Virus record (IMG/VR): IMGVR_UViG_3300037245_001260
Coordinates: 1-40,612 of that record
Reading direction: 5' to 3' (one strand)
DNA from: a virus
DNA length: 40,612 bases
This document shows positions 1 to 8,276 of this stretch, piece by piece; positions within the stretch are counted from its first letter, which is position 1, and every line of letters begins with the position of its first letter. The notes beneath the pieces were generated by a model. That model was not told where the DNA came from and did not search any database. It worked only from the letters and a program-made list of their open reading frames with translations. A program made the translations under genes and the position numbers.

Positions 1-138
1 AATGAGTTGGGTTCAAACATCCCAATGAAATGTTTTGCTATACAGTCTTCACCAATGTTTTTGAAATGGGATGAAGAAGATTATCCAGTATATGTATGTA
101 ACTTTGACTTCATGCATATCAAGTATTCAGTTAGCTAA
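1..138 (+). CDS. 3' end of an unidentified protein (partial)
   Basis: The frame is open from the first base and ends at TAA 136-138, giving the last 45 residues of a protein that starts outside the window. The visible peptide is rich in aromatic residues and Met and has no motif I recognise. A strong ribosome site (AAAGGAGA) for the next gene follows at once, so it belongs to the same rightward transcript. From its place just before the tail genes it could be a head-tail joining or tail-completion protein, or a companion of the glycosyltransferase that follows. The fragment is too short to tell. Confidence 0.6.
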   Translation, partial: NELGSNIPMKCFAIQSSPMFLKWDEEDYPVYVCNFDFMHIKYSVS

Positions 139-149
139 AGGAGAGAACA

Positions 150-1238
150 ATGGGTAGGAGACAAGCTCTTTGTACAAAGAAAAATGGTGAACCGATTAGG
201 ATTCTACACATCGGACATCACTTCTGCATTCGGAATGTTAAGCAATGCAGAGCGTTAAAGAAGAAAGGTTATCAAGTAGACGCATTAACGAATAGGGTTT
301 CTTATGGCACAGAATCGTATGATCGTATTCTGTTCTACCATACCAGAGACCAGTTCCGAGCGATATTAAAGGATGTTAAAGATTGGTATGACATCATTCA
401 GATAGCGAATGAACCTGATTGGATGTTAGTAGTTGCGTACAATGTTGGTTGCAAGAACCTTGTACATGATTGCCATGACTTAGATTCTGTTAGACTAAAT
501 GCGGCAAACTTGGACGAGATCAGAGTGTTCCAACGAGCAGACGCAGTAATCTTCGTATCGAAACCGATAGAGAAGTTTGCTAGAGAGTTGTATCAGTTTG
601 ATGCACCATCTGCTGTGTTGTATCACTACTGTAATGATGACATCGTAGAGTACCCTCCAGAAGACGAGTCGGGTAGGTCGGGTATTGTATACGAGGGTGG
701 AGCTAATCCCCCTTGGCAAGATCAACAGACTCCTTTCAAGTATCGGAGTTTATACAGTCACTTTAAAAGACTAGTTGAGATGGGTAACGAAATCCACATG
801 TTTATTGGCAACATAGATGGATACGAAGCTTATCAAGACATAGGTGCTTTTGTAAGACCGCCAACTCACTACGATGAATTAATGAAACAAATGTTAGGCT
901 TTAAATGGGGTGCCCTCATCTTCAACAATGAGAACCTAGATCAGCCACAAACTAATCTAACAACCATGAATAAAGCCTATGAGTATATTATGTGTGGGCT
1001 ACCTATCATAGCGATGGGTGCACCTGAGCAGGTCAGAGTACTAGAGAAGTATGGGGTGGTACTTGACCATGCAAAGACTGAGGACATAGGAAACGTAGAG
1101 CAGAAATACGGTCATCTCTATCCAGAGCTTAAAGCGAACGTAGACAAGGCTCGTAAGGTGTTGACTATGGAACGCCATATACATATAATCGAGAATCTGT
1201 ACAATGAGGTTCTCAAGAAGAACACACGCAAAAAATAA
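150..1238 (+). CDS. GT-B-like glycosyltransferase
   Basis: A 362-aa protein with features of a GT4/GT1-type glycosyltransferase. The N-terminal Rossmann half starts with the strand-loop IRILHIGHHF and continues with C-R-A-L-K-K-K-G-Y, the usual first helix of these enzymes. The C-terminal half has the nucleotide-sugar binding pattern KAYEYIMCGLPIIAMGAPE, with Glu residues placed as in the EX7E region. The ATG at 150 follows AAAGGAGAGAAC. It sits between an unknown gene and the major tail gene, so it is transcribed with virion genes. It may glycosylate a virion protein or a host surface sugar; donor and acceptor cannot be read from the sequence. A second, divergent glycosyltransferase lies at 23727-24764. 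Confidence 0.65.
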   Translation: MGRRQALCTKKNGEPIRILHIGHHFCIRNVKQCRALKKKGYQVDALTNRVSYGTESYDRILFYHTRDQFRAILKDVKDWYDIIQIANEPDWMLVVAYNVGCKNLVHDCHDLDSVRLNAANLDEIRVFQRADAVIFVSKPIEKFARELYQFDAPSAVLYHYCNDDIVEYPPEDESGRSGIVYEGGANPPWQDQQTPFKYRSLYSHFKRLVEMGNEIHMFIGNIDGYEAYQDIGAFVRPPTHYDELMKQMLGFKWGALIFNNENLDQPQTNLTTMNKAYEYIMCGLPIIAMGAPEQVRVLEKYGVVLDHAKTEDIGNVEQKYGHLYPELKANVDKARKVLTMERHIHIIENLYNEVLKKNTRKK

Positions 1239-1274
1239 GTAAGGCCAAACTAATAAACAGAGAGGTGAAATTAG

Positions 1275-1871
1275 ATGGCATATTCAGGAGTTATTAAGAG
1301 TGACAACTACACTGTGGGTATGGCTTACATTTATATCCATAATACTACTGGTACTATAGGCTTGGCTTCGATTGATGCGCAGATAGCTTCGGCTGCTTAC
1401 CACACACATTTCTGTGTGGGTAATACGACTAGCGTTGAGATCACCCCAGATGTAACTTATCTGGACCACTTCATTAGTATTAATGGTGAGCGTAGGCGTG
1501 ATAAGACTGTTAGTACTCAGCACGCTATCGCTGTTAACTTCACTCTAGACGAAATAAACGCTACTAACATCATGCGCTTTATGTATGGTGAGGCGGCTGT
1601 TTCAGCGTCACCAACGTTTATTGTGAATGCTTCTCCTGTGAAGGAAGTCGCTTGCCAGGTTGTCTTTACAACCTCAGTAGGTAGAGACTTGATTTACAAG
1701 ATACCAAAGGCTGCTTTAAAGTCTGACGGTGGATTGTCCTTCGAGGCAGAAGAGTGGATGTCTGCGAATATGATGTTAGATGTTCTGTATGACGGAGACT
1801 ACACGCACAATAGTACTGCTGCTCCATACGGTTACGTCAACTTTGCCGCTACTACGGGCTATGTAGACTAA
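1275..1871 (+). CDS. Putative major tail (tube) protein
   Basis: A 198-aa, beta-rich protein with few charged residues. It sits directly before the frameshifted tail assembly chaperone pair and the tape measure gene, which is the standard place of the major tail subunit in long-tailed phages. No single motif is decisive; the call rests on size, composition and gene order. The start ATG follows AGAGGTGAAATTAG. The gene is followed by a strong GC hairpin at 1887-1916, as expected for a very highly expressed structural gene whose transcript is attenuated downstream. It contains two Asn-Ala-Ser/Thr tripeptides, a pattern repeated in other tail proteins here. Confidence 0.6.
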   Translation: MAYSGVIKSDNYTVGMAYIYIHNTTGTIGLASIDAQIASAAYHTHFCVGNTTSVEITPDVTYLDHFISINGERRRDKTVSTQHAIAVNFTLDEINATNIMRFMYGEAAVSASPTFIVNASPVKEVACQVVFTTSVGRDLIYKIPKAALKSDGGLSFEAEEWMSANMMLDVLYDGDYTHNSTAAPYGYVNFAATTGYVD

Positions 1872-1886
1872 TCAGTATTGGTGAAA

Positions 1887-1931
1887 GTGATGGGGAGGAA
1901 TTTCCCTCCCCTTCACATATATATATTTTAG
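1887..1931 (+). terminator. Hairpin after the major tail gene, likely attenuator/terminator
   Basis: GTGA-T-GGGGAGG (1887-1898) pairs with CCTCCCC-T-TCAC (1905-1916): 7 GC-rich pairs, one T/T mismatch and 4 outer pairs around a 6-nt loop. An AT-only run ending in TTTT follows, but not a pure T tract. This suits partial termination, which would lower expression of the chaperone and tape measure genes relative to the tail subunit. Confidence 0.6.
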
Positions 1932-1951
1932 GAGTGATGGAGGAATACATT

Positions 1952-2494
1952 ATGGCAAAGAAAAAGAAAGAAGAAGAGCACGTTGATGAATTGAAAGATA
2001 ACAGACCTGACGAGATAGTTCTTACCGAGGGTCCTGTTACAGTGCCGACATCAATAGGTGACTTCGTTATTGCACCTTGGTCGTTTGGGGTGTATGCAAA
2101 AGTAGGACACTTAGTTGATAACATGTTCAGTGATCTAGAGAAGAAAGGTATAAGCTTTGAGTTGTTGTTTCATCAGCAAGCAATCAACCATTATTTTATA
2201 CATGTAGGTATCCCGCTTGAAGAAGCAATAGAATCTGGAGTTGACCCAGATATCGACCCAGAGGTGGCTGAACTTGCAGTTAGAAGTTTTGATAAGGAGT
2301 TTGGTGACCTAATGAGATTGGTTGCCGTCATTGCTCCAGCGGCAGGTGGCATTATCAAAGCGACTCTAGGGTTGGATGAAGAGGATGTAAACGAGATGCA
2401 AGCTGACGAAGTTATAAAACTGTTTCTTGTTATCATCGCAAAGAATGAAGGTGTTTTAAAAAACGTGTATGGACTCTTCGACACAGCAAGCTAA
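1952..2494 (+). CDS. Tail assembly chaperone, gpG-like (unshifted product)
   Basis: A 180-aa protein starting MAKKKKEEE. I chose ATG 1952 because GGAGG lies 8 nt upstream; GTG 1934 and ATG 1937 are in frame but lack as good a site. The protein is acidic and mostly helical, with no recognised domain. The call rests on its place between the major tail and tape measure genes and on a textbook -1 frameshift site near its 3' end (2458-2464), as in lambda G/GT. These chaperones bind the tape measure protein and recruit tail subunits during tail assembly and are absent from the finished virion. The zero-frame stop TAA (2492-2494) lies in the loop of the predicted frameshift structure. Confidence 0.75.
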   Translation: MAKKKKEEEHVDELKDNRPDEIVLTEGPVTVPTSIGDFVIAPWSFGVYAKVGHLVDNMFSDLEKKGISFELLFHQQAINHYFIHVGIPLEEAIESGVDPDIDPEVAELAVRSFDKEFGDLMRLVAVIAPAAGGIIKATLGLDEEDVNEMQADEVIKLFLVIIAKNEGVLKNVYGLFDTAS

Positions 2495-2892
2495 CGACAG
2501 CCGACCCACGAAGAGTCAAAACAAGAGGTCGTAAGAAATCTAACGCAGATGCAAGAAAGGCTCTTAGGAGAGTTGTTAATGTGTTAGTTGCACATGGACA
2601 TAAAGAGAATGATGTACTGTGGGTATACTCAGTAGAGAAGGTTACCAGATATTTCGAAGATGTAATTGAAATGGATAACCAAGAGTTTTATTCTGAAGCT
2701 ATACGTGCATTCAACGTTTCTGTTGCTACTATGCAGGTTGGAGATAAGCAGTCAGCATCGAAGCAGACAACAGGTTGGAAGAAGTACATTGACATGATAA
2801 GTCCAGAGGTAGTGAAGAAGAAAGCCAGGCGTAAGGCTAACCCATTGGAGAAACTGATGGCGTTGAAAAGCGTACCCAAGGTAGTACAATAA
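1952..2892 (+). CDS. Tail assembly chaperone, gpGT-like -1 frameshift fusion
   Basis: Ribosomes that slip back one base on A-AAA-AAC (2458-2464) leave the zero frame after the Asn codon 2462-2464 and continue from 2464 to the stop at 2890-2892. The fusion is about 313 aa (171 + 142). The -1 frame is open from just after a TGA at 2446-2448 to 2892 and has no good start of its own: the first GTG, at 2581, has no convincing ribosome site and would lose a basic stretch (T-R-G-R-K-K-S-N-A-D-A-R-K) that reads on smoothly from upstream. In the lambda model the T extension contacts the major tail protein. The 2495-2892 part is therefore best annotated as the extension, not as a free gene. Confidence 0.8.
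2458..2531 (+). promoter_or_regulatory. Programmed -1 ribosomal frameshift site with stem-loop/pseudoknot
   Basis: The slippery heptamer A-AAA-AAC (2458-2464) overlaps a second one, T-TTA-AAA. After a 7-nt spacer, GACTCTTCG (2472-2480) pairs perfectly with CGAAGAGTC (2509-2517). Loop bases CGACC (2502-2506) can pair with GGTCG (2527-2531), making an H-type pseudoknot. Heptamer, spacer and structure all match known efficient -1 sites. Confidence 0.85.
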
Positions 2893-2914
2893 AAAGAAGG
2901 AGTGACGATAAATC

Positions 2915-5900
2915 ATGGCGGTAATGGAAGGTATACGAGCACCAATTGTATTAGACTTTTCTGACGTAGCAGGTTCAGCCGCAAGGTTTAGAACTCAGCT
3001 AAAGAAGATACAAAAAGACGTTGGCAAGACACGCATGTCTTTCGACGGTAAGTACTTTGAAGAGTTTAATAAGAAAACCATGCAAAGACTTATCAAAGGT
3101 TTTTCTCAGCTTGAGAACAAAGCACTTAGGCTGAAGGGTGCCATTACTCAATTAGGCAAAGCCATGAAGCAAGTGCGTGAGGGTGGTGGTATCGGTAGGG
3201 GGCAGATGGACAAGTTTCAATCCATGCCCGGTATCGGTGCAGGTACTAAAGGTGCGTTAGCTAAATACAAGTCAGCCCAAGCCGCTTATGTTGATGACCC
3301 TGAAGGTTCTAAGAAGGGTGTATCAACCAAAGAAACTTTCATTGCAGCTCAGAAGAAGTTACTTCATCTGTTGAAGCAAGCCGAAGGTGTCAACAAAAGA
3401 AATCTAGAACTATCTAAGAAACAGTTGGATATCAAGGTTCAGTATGTTAAGAGAGTACAACCTGCTGCTATAACTAACGCTCAGAGAGAACTGAAAGAAA
3501 ATAGTAAGCTTCTTGAGAAGGCGCAGTTTTTAATGCGTCTGACTAGGCAAGGTAGAGCTACAAAACAAGAACAGATAAAACTATATCAACAGTTAAACAT
3601 GTTGAAAAAAAGAGGGGTTAAGTTAACTGCGGAAAATCTTGCTCTTCTTAAGCAGACAGGTAAGGTAGCCAAGAAAGCAGGACAAGGCGCATCTGCAATG
3701 AGTGGCGGTATTATTGGTAGGATAAAATGGTTTGCTCAGTTACGTTTATTGTGGGGAATCTTGGAAGCCTTTACTAGTATTAATGAAGAGATGATGCAAC
3801 TTGATAGAGCATCAGCTAGAGCTATGCGTACTATGGTCAGAGGTGTAAAGGAGTATAGCAAGGTACTAAAGGACGTTAGAAGAACTATTATAGAAGTAGG
3901 TAGAATAACTGGTGCTACTTTTGAAGACATTGGAGAGGCACTGTATCAGTTGTCATCTGCTGGTTTAACTGCGGACGAAGCTTTGTCTGCTGTTGCTTCT
4001 ACTGTGAAGCTTGCTACTATTACCGAAGCAGGCATGACTGACACCACGAAGGTTGTCGCTGGTGCTTATAACAACTTTAAGCATAGTATCACAGGCGTAG
4101 CAAATGAGACGGAAAAGTTTATGAAGATATCTGGTACGTTGTCCTACGTATGGAAACGAAACCAGATTGATATGAACGAGTTAGTTCAAGGTCTTAATCA
4201 GTCTGCTCAGGCTGGCAAGCTAGCTGGATTGAAGTTTTCAGAGCTAGCAGTTATCCTTGGTAACATGGGAACCAGAATGATTCGTAGTGGTCGTGCTGGT
4301 CGTATGTTGAGGTCTGCCGTTATTAATATAGCGCAGAAAGCAGATAAGGTTAGGGAGACATTTGGTATTGCATTCGATGACAAGAAACCATTGAACCTTA
4401 TGGAAGTCATGGACAAGATGAATGTTAAGTGGAAAGAGTCTGGTAGGAGTGCAGCTACTACCGCATCTATCTTTGAAATCTTTGGTAAGCGTGGTGCACC
4501 TGCTTTGATCTCAATGTTGGATAGTTGGGAAAAGATTCGGGGAGAAGTCGACGGTCTTGGTACTGCGATGGACTTGGCTGTTAAACAGCACGAGACTTTG
4601 TTACTTACACAACAGCATTATAAACAAGTAACTGCAACTATGTGGAAAGAAACGTTTGCTCACCTAGAGAGGGTTGTCTTTTGGACTAAGCTTTGGAAAG
4701 GTATAATGGTATCTGCTCTTGATTACATGAGAGGGTCAAGAGTGTGGGATGAAGCTGCTAAGAGTATGTCTGAACTGAATACACAGTTTAAGACTGCTGG
4801 TGATGTTACCGAGAGACTAGTTCAGATAACGGCTCAGCTTAATTTAAAACGTGCTGAAGGTCTTAAGGACGACGAGCCATTAATAAAGCAGTACTTGAAG
4901 TTAATTGAAAAGATGACTCAATTGAAGGATAAGTTAGATGCAGAGGAAAAGTCACAGACTGATTTGGCTGATGCAAAGAAAAGAAACTGGATAGCTACTA
5001 AAGACCTTACCACAGGTTACATGCTAGCAGACGCAGCGTTGCATACATGGAACATAGAATCTGGAAAGACAAAGCTTACCTTACAAGAGCTAGCAGATGA
5101 AGGCGTTATTGCGGCGAAAAGACTTAAAGATGCTAGAGACTCATTTGCTGAAGCTTCTGAATGGGCAGCTACAGAGATCGGTGGTATGTCACCAGAAGTT
5201 AAGACCGAGTTAAAGAAAGCTAATGCAGAGTATCTTAAGATAAGAGATAGGTATTACAAGTTAGTACAAGAGATGCAAGATGCTAAGACTATGGATTTAT
5301 CAGGCGTTGGGAAACGGGAAGACCCGATGGCTCAACGTACAACTGAGGAAGCAGGGTTTACTATTTCTAATAAACCAGGTGTTCTTAGATACGAGAACGA
5401 TCAGATGGAGGTAGAACTAGAAAGAAAGAAAGCTGTAATGGATATGGAAATGGGTATGGAAGAAAGGATGCGAGCTAGGAACCTGACTAAGCGGGAAGAG
5501 GAAGAACTCGACAGGGAAGCAACACTTACTCAGTTAGCGTTTGAGGGAGAAGCTTTAACCCGAAGAATGGAGATGGCACAACAGCAAATAGATGCAGAAT
5601 TGGCAGCAGCAGGGCAAGACGATATGGACCCAGCGAAACAAGATGCACATATGGCTAGTGCTGAAGCATTAAAGACTACACTAGCAGGGTTACAAGCGCA
5701 AAAGATTTTGAATACCCAAGCAGAAAAAGATGCTGCTATAACATATGACCAATTTCAAAAGAAACGAATCGAAGGTATCTATAAGGAACAGGGAGCCATG
5801 AAGGCATCTGGTGCGTTGTGGAAAAGCTACGGTGATGTTATTGGTTCACACGCTACGGTGATGGCAGATCAATGGAAGACAATGTTTGCCGAGATGGGTA

Positions 5901-6448
5901 AAGAAAGTAAAGCGGCATGGATTGCCTACCAAGCGATTGCGATTTCTCAAGCAATAATAGACACTTACAAGACCGCTCAAGCTGGAGCATCGGCACTAGC
6001 CGGTATCCCTTTCGTAGGCCCAGCCCTTGCGGGAATGTGGATTGCGACCTCTGTTATGCAGGGCATGATGCGAGTACAACAGATTCGTTCACAGAAACCA
6101 CAGTCAGCGGCTCGTGGTGGAGTATTCGCTGGTTCGTTAGAAGCTTACGGAGATGGTGGCGTAACCTCTGGGGTAGCAACTGGAATCATCGGTGATAACC
6201 CTAGTGGGAAAGAGCTAGTCATTCCGAGTGAAAACATTAACAAAGATAACGTCAGCGGCCATATACAAGAAGCAGGCGGTGGCGGTGGAGTACAAATTAT
6301 CAATATGGTGACACAGACAGACATTGCTCAGGCTATGTCAGAGTCAGAAGAGGGCAAGAACGTTGTCATCAATCATATAGGTCGAGATATGAATGAGAAG
6401 GGTTCGACTTACAATACAATGAAGAAAAGTAATGACAAAGATCAATAA
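2915..6448 (+). CDS. Tail tape measure protein (TP901-like)
   Basis: A 1177-aa protein, the usual long product after the chaperone genes. Residues about 1-260 are a charged coiled coil. A hydrophobic stretch (about 268-292) precedes a core with the TP901-family pattern: V-G-R-I-T-G-A-T-F-E-D-I-G-E-A-L-Y-Q-L-S followed by SAGLTADEA. Long helical, Lys/Glu-rich segments follow. A hydrophobic Ala/Gly-rich region near residues 1000-1055 leads to a Gly-rich tail (ARGGVFAGS, GDGGV, GDNPSGKELVIP), typical of tape measure C termini. It sets tail length and may pass through the host envelope during DNA entry. At roughly 0.15 nm per residue the tail would be about 170-180 nm. The start ATG has AAGGAGTGA upstream. 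Confidence 0.92.
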   Translation: MAVMEGIRAPIVLDFSDVAGSAARFRTQLKKIQKDVGKTRMSFDGKYFEEFNKKTMQRLIKGFSQLENKALRLKGAITQLGKAMKQVREGGGIGRGQMDKFQSMPGIGAGTKGALAKYKSAQAAYVDDPEGSKKGVSTKETFIAAQKKLLHLLKQAEGVNKRNLELSKKQLDIKVQYVKRVQPAAITNAQRELKENSKLLEKAQFLMRLTRQGRATKQEQIKLYQQLNMLKKRGVKLTAENLALLKQTGKVAKKAGQGASAMSGGIIGRIKWFAQLRLLWGILEAFTSINEEMMQLDRASARAMRTMVRGVKEYSKVLKDVRRTIIEVGRITGATFEDIGEALYQLSSAGLTADEALSAVASTVKLATITEAGMTDTTKVVAGAYNNFKHSITGVANETEKFMKISGTLSYVWKRNQIDMNELVQGLNQSAQAGKLAGLKFSELAVILGNMGTRMIRSGRAGRMLRSAVINIAQKADKVRETFGIAFDDKKPLNLMEVMDKMNVKWKESGRSAATTASIFEIFGKRGAPALISMLDSWEKIRGEVDGLGTAMDLAVKQHETLLLTQQHYKQVTATMWKETFAHLERVVFWTKLWKGIMVSALDYMRGSRVWDEAAKSMSELNTQFKTAGDVTERLVQITAQLNLKRAEGLKDDEPLIKQYLKLIEKMTQLKDKLDAEEKSQTDLADAKKRNWIATKDLTTGYMLADAALHTWNIESGKTKLTLQELADEGVIAAKRLKDARDSFAEASEWAATEIGGMSPEVKTELKKANAEYLKIRDRYYKLVQEMQDAKTMDLSGVGKREDPMAQRTTEEAGFTISNKPGVLRYENDQMEVELERKKAVMDMEMGMEERMRARNLTKREEEELDREATLTQLAFEGEALTRRMEMAQQQIDAELAAAGQDDMDPAKQDAHMASAEALKTTLAGLQAQKILNTQAEKDAAITYDQFQKKRIEGIYKEQGAMKASGALWKSYGDVIGSHATVMADQWKTMFAEMGKESKAAWIAYQAIAISQAIIDTYKTAQAGASALAGIPFVGPALAGMWIATSVMQGMMRVQQIRSQKPQSAARGGVFAGSLEAYGDGGVTSGVATGIIGDNPSGKELVIPSENINKDNVSGHIQEAGGGGGVQIINMVTQTDIAQAMSESEEGKNVVINHIGRDMNEKGSTYNTMKKSNDKDQ

Positions 6449-6460
6449 GGGGGTTAAGGA

Positions 6461-7159
6461 ATGTCTGAACTAAAAGTATTCCCTATAGGCTATATAGCAT
6501 CTACGAACAACGTGTCAAAAGGTTCGTGGACTAGTGGTGGTACGGAAGATCAACCAATGTTTGAGCCTAACGCAGGTAGTGGTAAGGTTAAGCTTGGTTA
6601 CTCAGGACAATCACCAGTAGAGAACAGAGCTATATGGACTAGGAAACTAGGGGAGCATAGACATGCACTAACATACACTTACAAAAACATATGGAACTCA
6701 GAGTTCAAACAGATACGAAGATTCAATAGAGACATTGCCTCATTCAAAGTGAATAGTTTTTATGTTGTTGATTTCTCTAGTGGACAGCAGATTTCTGCTC
6801 TAGCTACTGGTGCGAACTGGAATGCTTCTATCTATGACACTACTGACTTTACCGCAACGGCAGGAGAGGGTGGCAACTATTGTTTTATCTGGCACCCGAA
6901 TAGTGCACGGTTTAGAATAGGTGTAGTCAATACTCACAACGAAGATTCTTCAATAGGATTTCCTAACACTAGTGACTTTGGAGACCTACAAGCTTTTAAG
7001 CGTGGAGAGACATGGGCTTATCCTATGTACAGGTGTTTTATGAAAGACGATAAGGAAGGCTTTAAAGTGAAGGCTCACGTTGACGCTAATCTTAATGCGT
7101 CCTTTGCTGGACCAGTGAGAACGGGTAATGTAAAATTCGTACAGAGGGATGTTAAATAA
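6461..7159 (+). CDS. Putative minor/distal tail protein (gpM position)
   Basis: A 232-aa, beta-rich, aromatic protein directly after the tape measure gene. In lambda this slot holds gpM, which joins tape measure and tip; this protein is about twice as long as gpM and no motif proves homology. It has a central segment with FYVVDFSSG and two Asn-Ala-Ser sites. Its TAA overlaps the ATG of the gpL-like gene (TAATG), so the two are translationally coupled. A role at the distal end of the tail tube is an inference from gene order. Confidence 0.5.
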   Translation: MSELKVFPIGYIASTNNVSKGSWTSGGTEDQPMFEPNAGSGKVKLGYSGQSPVENRAIWTRKLGEHRHALTYTYKNIWNSEFKQIRRFNRDIASFKVNSFYVVDFSSGQQISALATGANWNASIYDTTDFTATAGEGGNYCFIWHPNSARFRIGVVNTHNEDSSIGFPNTSDFGDLQAFKRGETWAYPMYRCFMKDDKEGFKVKAHVDANLNASFAGPVRTGNVKFVQRDVK

Positions 7160-7839
7160 TGACACTAAGTATGAATGCCTCTTTGAAGGTAGAGAAAAAT
7201 AGATTAGAGGGTAGTACACCTGTACGCTTGTTATGTATGGAGTACGGGGATTTGGTTGCCAGTAGGGTGTACTTGGCTGCATGGAATGAAGACATTGAGT
7301 ACTTCCAGCCAGGAACAGCTACAGCGCAGACGTATACTGCCGCTCCTATTAAGATGGGCAGCATGAAGTATTCACAGGTAAGTCAACAGCCTACACTCGA
7401 TGTTACTATATCGAATATAGATAGGACTATGGTTGCTTACTTGGAACAGAATGATGGCCTACGTGGGAGAGCTTTCACCGTAGTACGTACCTACACTAAT
7501 CTGCTTAGTAATGCTAGTGCTTGTATCCATGAGACCTACTATGTTGACGGTGCTAAGTCAACACTGAAGTCTGCTATATTTACGTTGGTGCCAAAGACTA
7601 CATTGTTTGGTATCAAAGTACCTAAGCGTACGATGTTGAGAGATCAGTGTGCTTGGACGTTTAAAGGTGAAGAGTGTACTGGTAGTCCGACAGGTGGAAC
7701 TCCATCCATCGGTACGTTAGCTTCGCCTAGTGTAACTACTTGTATGAAAACCTTAGCTAGTTGTGACGTATATAATAATACTTCTAGGTATGGAGGTTGG
7801 CCTGGGATTCCAAAGACAAGGGTAATAATGGTGAACTAA
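7159..7839 (+). CDS. Minor tail protein, lambda gpL-like (possible Fe-S protein)
   Basis: A 226-aa protein with a C-terminal four-Cys region: C164, C173 (CAWTFKGEEC), C195 and C202, then the closing motif RYGGWPGIP. This is the layout of phage minor tail protein L, whose four cysteines hold an iron-sulfur cluster in lambda-like phages. The N-terminal two thirds are beta-rich. It lies between the gpM-position gene and the NlpC/P60 gene, exactly as L precedes K in lambda, and is coupled to both by TAATG overlaps. It is expected to be part of the tail tip complex. That it binds a cluster is inferred from the Cys pattern. Confidence 0.8.
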   Translation: MTLSMNASLKVEKNRLEGSTPVRLLCMEYGDLVASRVYLAAWNEDIEYFQPGTATAQTYTAAPIKMGSMKYSQVSQQPTLDVTISNIDRTMVAYLEQNDGLRGRAFTVVRTYTNLLSNASACIHETYYVDGAKSTLKSAIFTLVPKTTLFGIKVPKRTMLRDQCAWTFKGEECTGSPTGGTPSIGTLASPSVTTCMKTLASCDVYNNTSRYGGWPGIPKTRVIMVN

Positions 7840-8276
7840 TGAGAGCATACATAGGAATACCATACAAACATTTAGGTAGAGATAAGAAGGGCTTAGACTG
7901 CTACGGTATAGTAGTGATGATATATAAAGATAAGCTTGGGATAGAACTACCAGATGTACATCTATATGATTTTGGTGAGGATGCATGTAACTATATGACA
8001 GCATTCTACACAGAGAAGAAGTACGACCATGTGTTAGGATTCAGTCAGTTGTGGACTCCCGTAACTGAACTTGAACGGTATGACATCGTATTGTTTACAG
8101 CATACGAGCAGATACCAGCACCTACACATTCAGGTGTGTACTTGGGAGAAGGAAAGTTTATACATTGCATGCAAGGACTTCCAGTAACTATTAGTAGATT
8201 GGAAAAACAATGGAAGAGCATGTTTCATAGCGCATACAGATATAAGGAGAGGTTGGACACAGATGGTTCTATTTAA
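7839..8276 (+). CDS. NlpC/P60 tail peptidase, lambda gpK-like
   Basis: From ATG 7839, which overlaps the previous TAA, this is a 145-aa NlpC/P60 cysteine peptidase. The catalytic Cys21 is in GLDCYG, the first His (H97) in THSGVYLGEG and the second (H109) in FIHC, the family triad order. An in-frame TTG at 7797 could add 14 residues but reads inside the conserved C terminus of gpL, so I reject it. Lambda gpK has an N-terminal JAB/MPN domain before NlpC/P60; here only the peptidase is present. It probably cuts peptide cross-links in peptidoglycan during entry or assists tip assembly. Its end overlaps the gpJ-like start by 14 nt. Confidence 0.88.
   Translation: MRAYIGIPYKHLGRDKKGLDCYGIVVMIYKDKLGIELPDVHLYDFGEDACNYMTAFYTEKKYDHVLGFSQLWTPVTELERYDIVLFTAYEQIPAPTHSGVYLGEGKFIHCMQGLPVTISRLEKQWKSMFHSAYRYKERLDTDGSI

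Noticed and set aside
2581-2892. Independent GTG-started gene downstream of the tail chaperone
   Set aside because: It has no convincing ribosome site, the frame is open further upstream, and a strong -1 frameshift site explains it as the T extension.
7797-7838. TTG-started longer form of the NlpC/P60 protein
   Set aside because: The extra codons lie inside the conserved GGWPGIP end of the gpL-like gene, and ATG 7839 gives the normal domain start with stop-start coupling.
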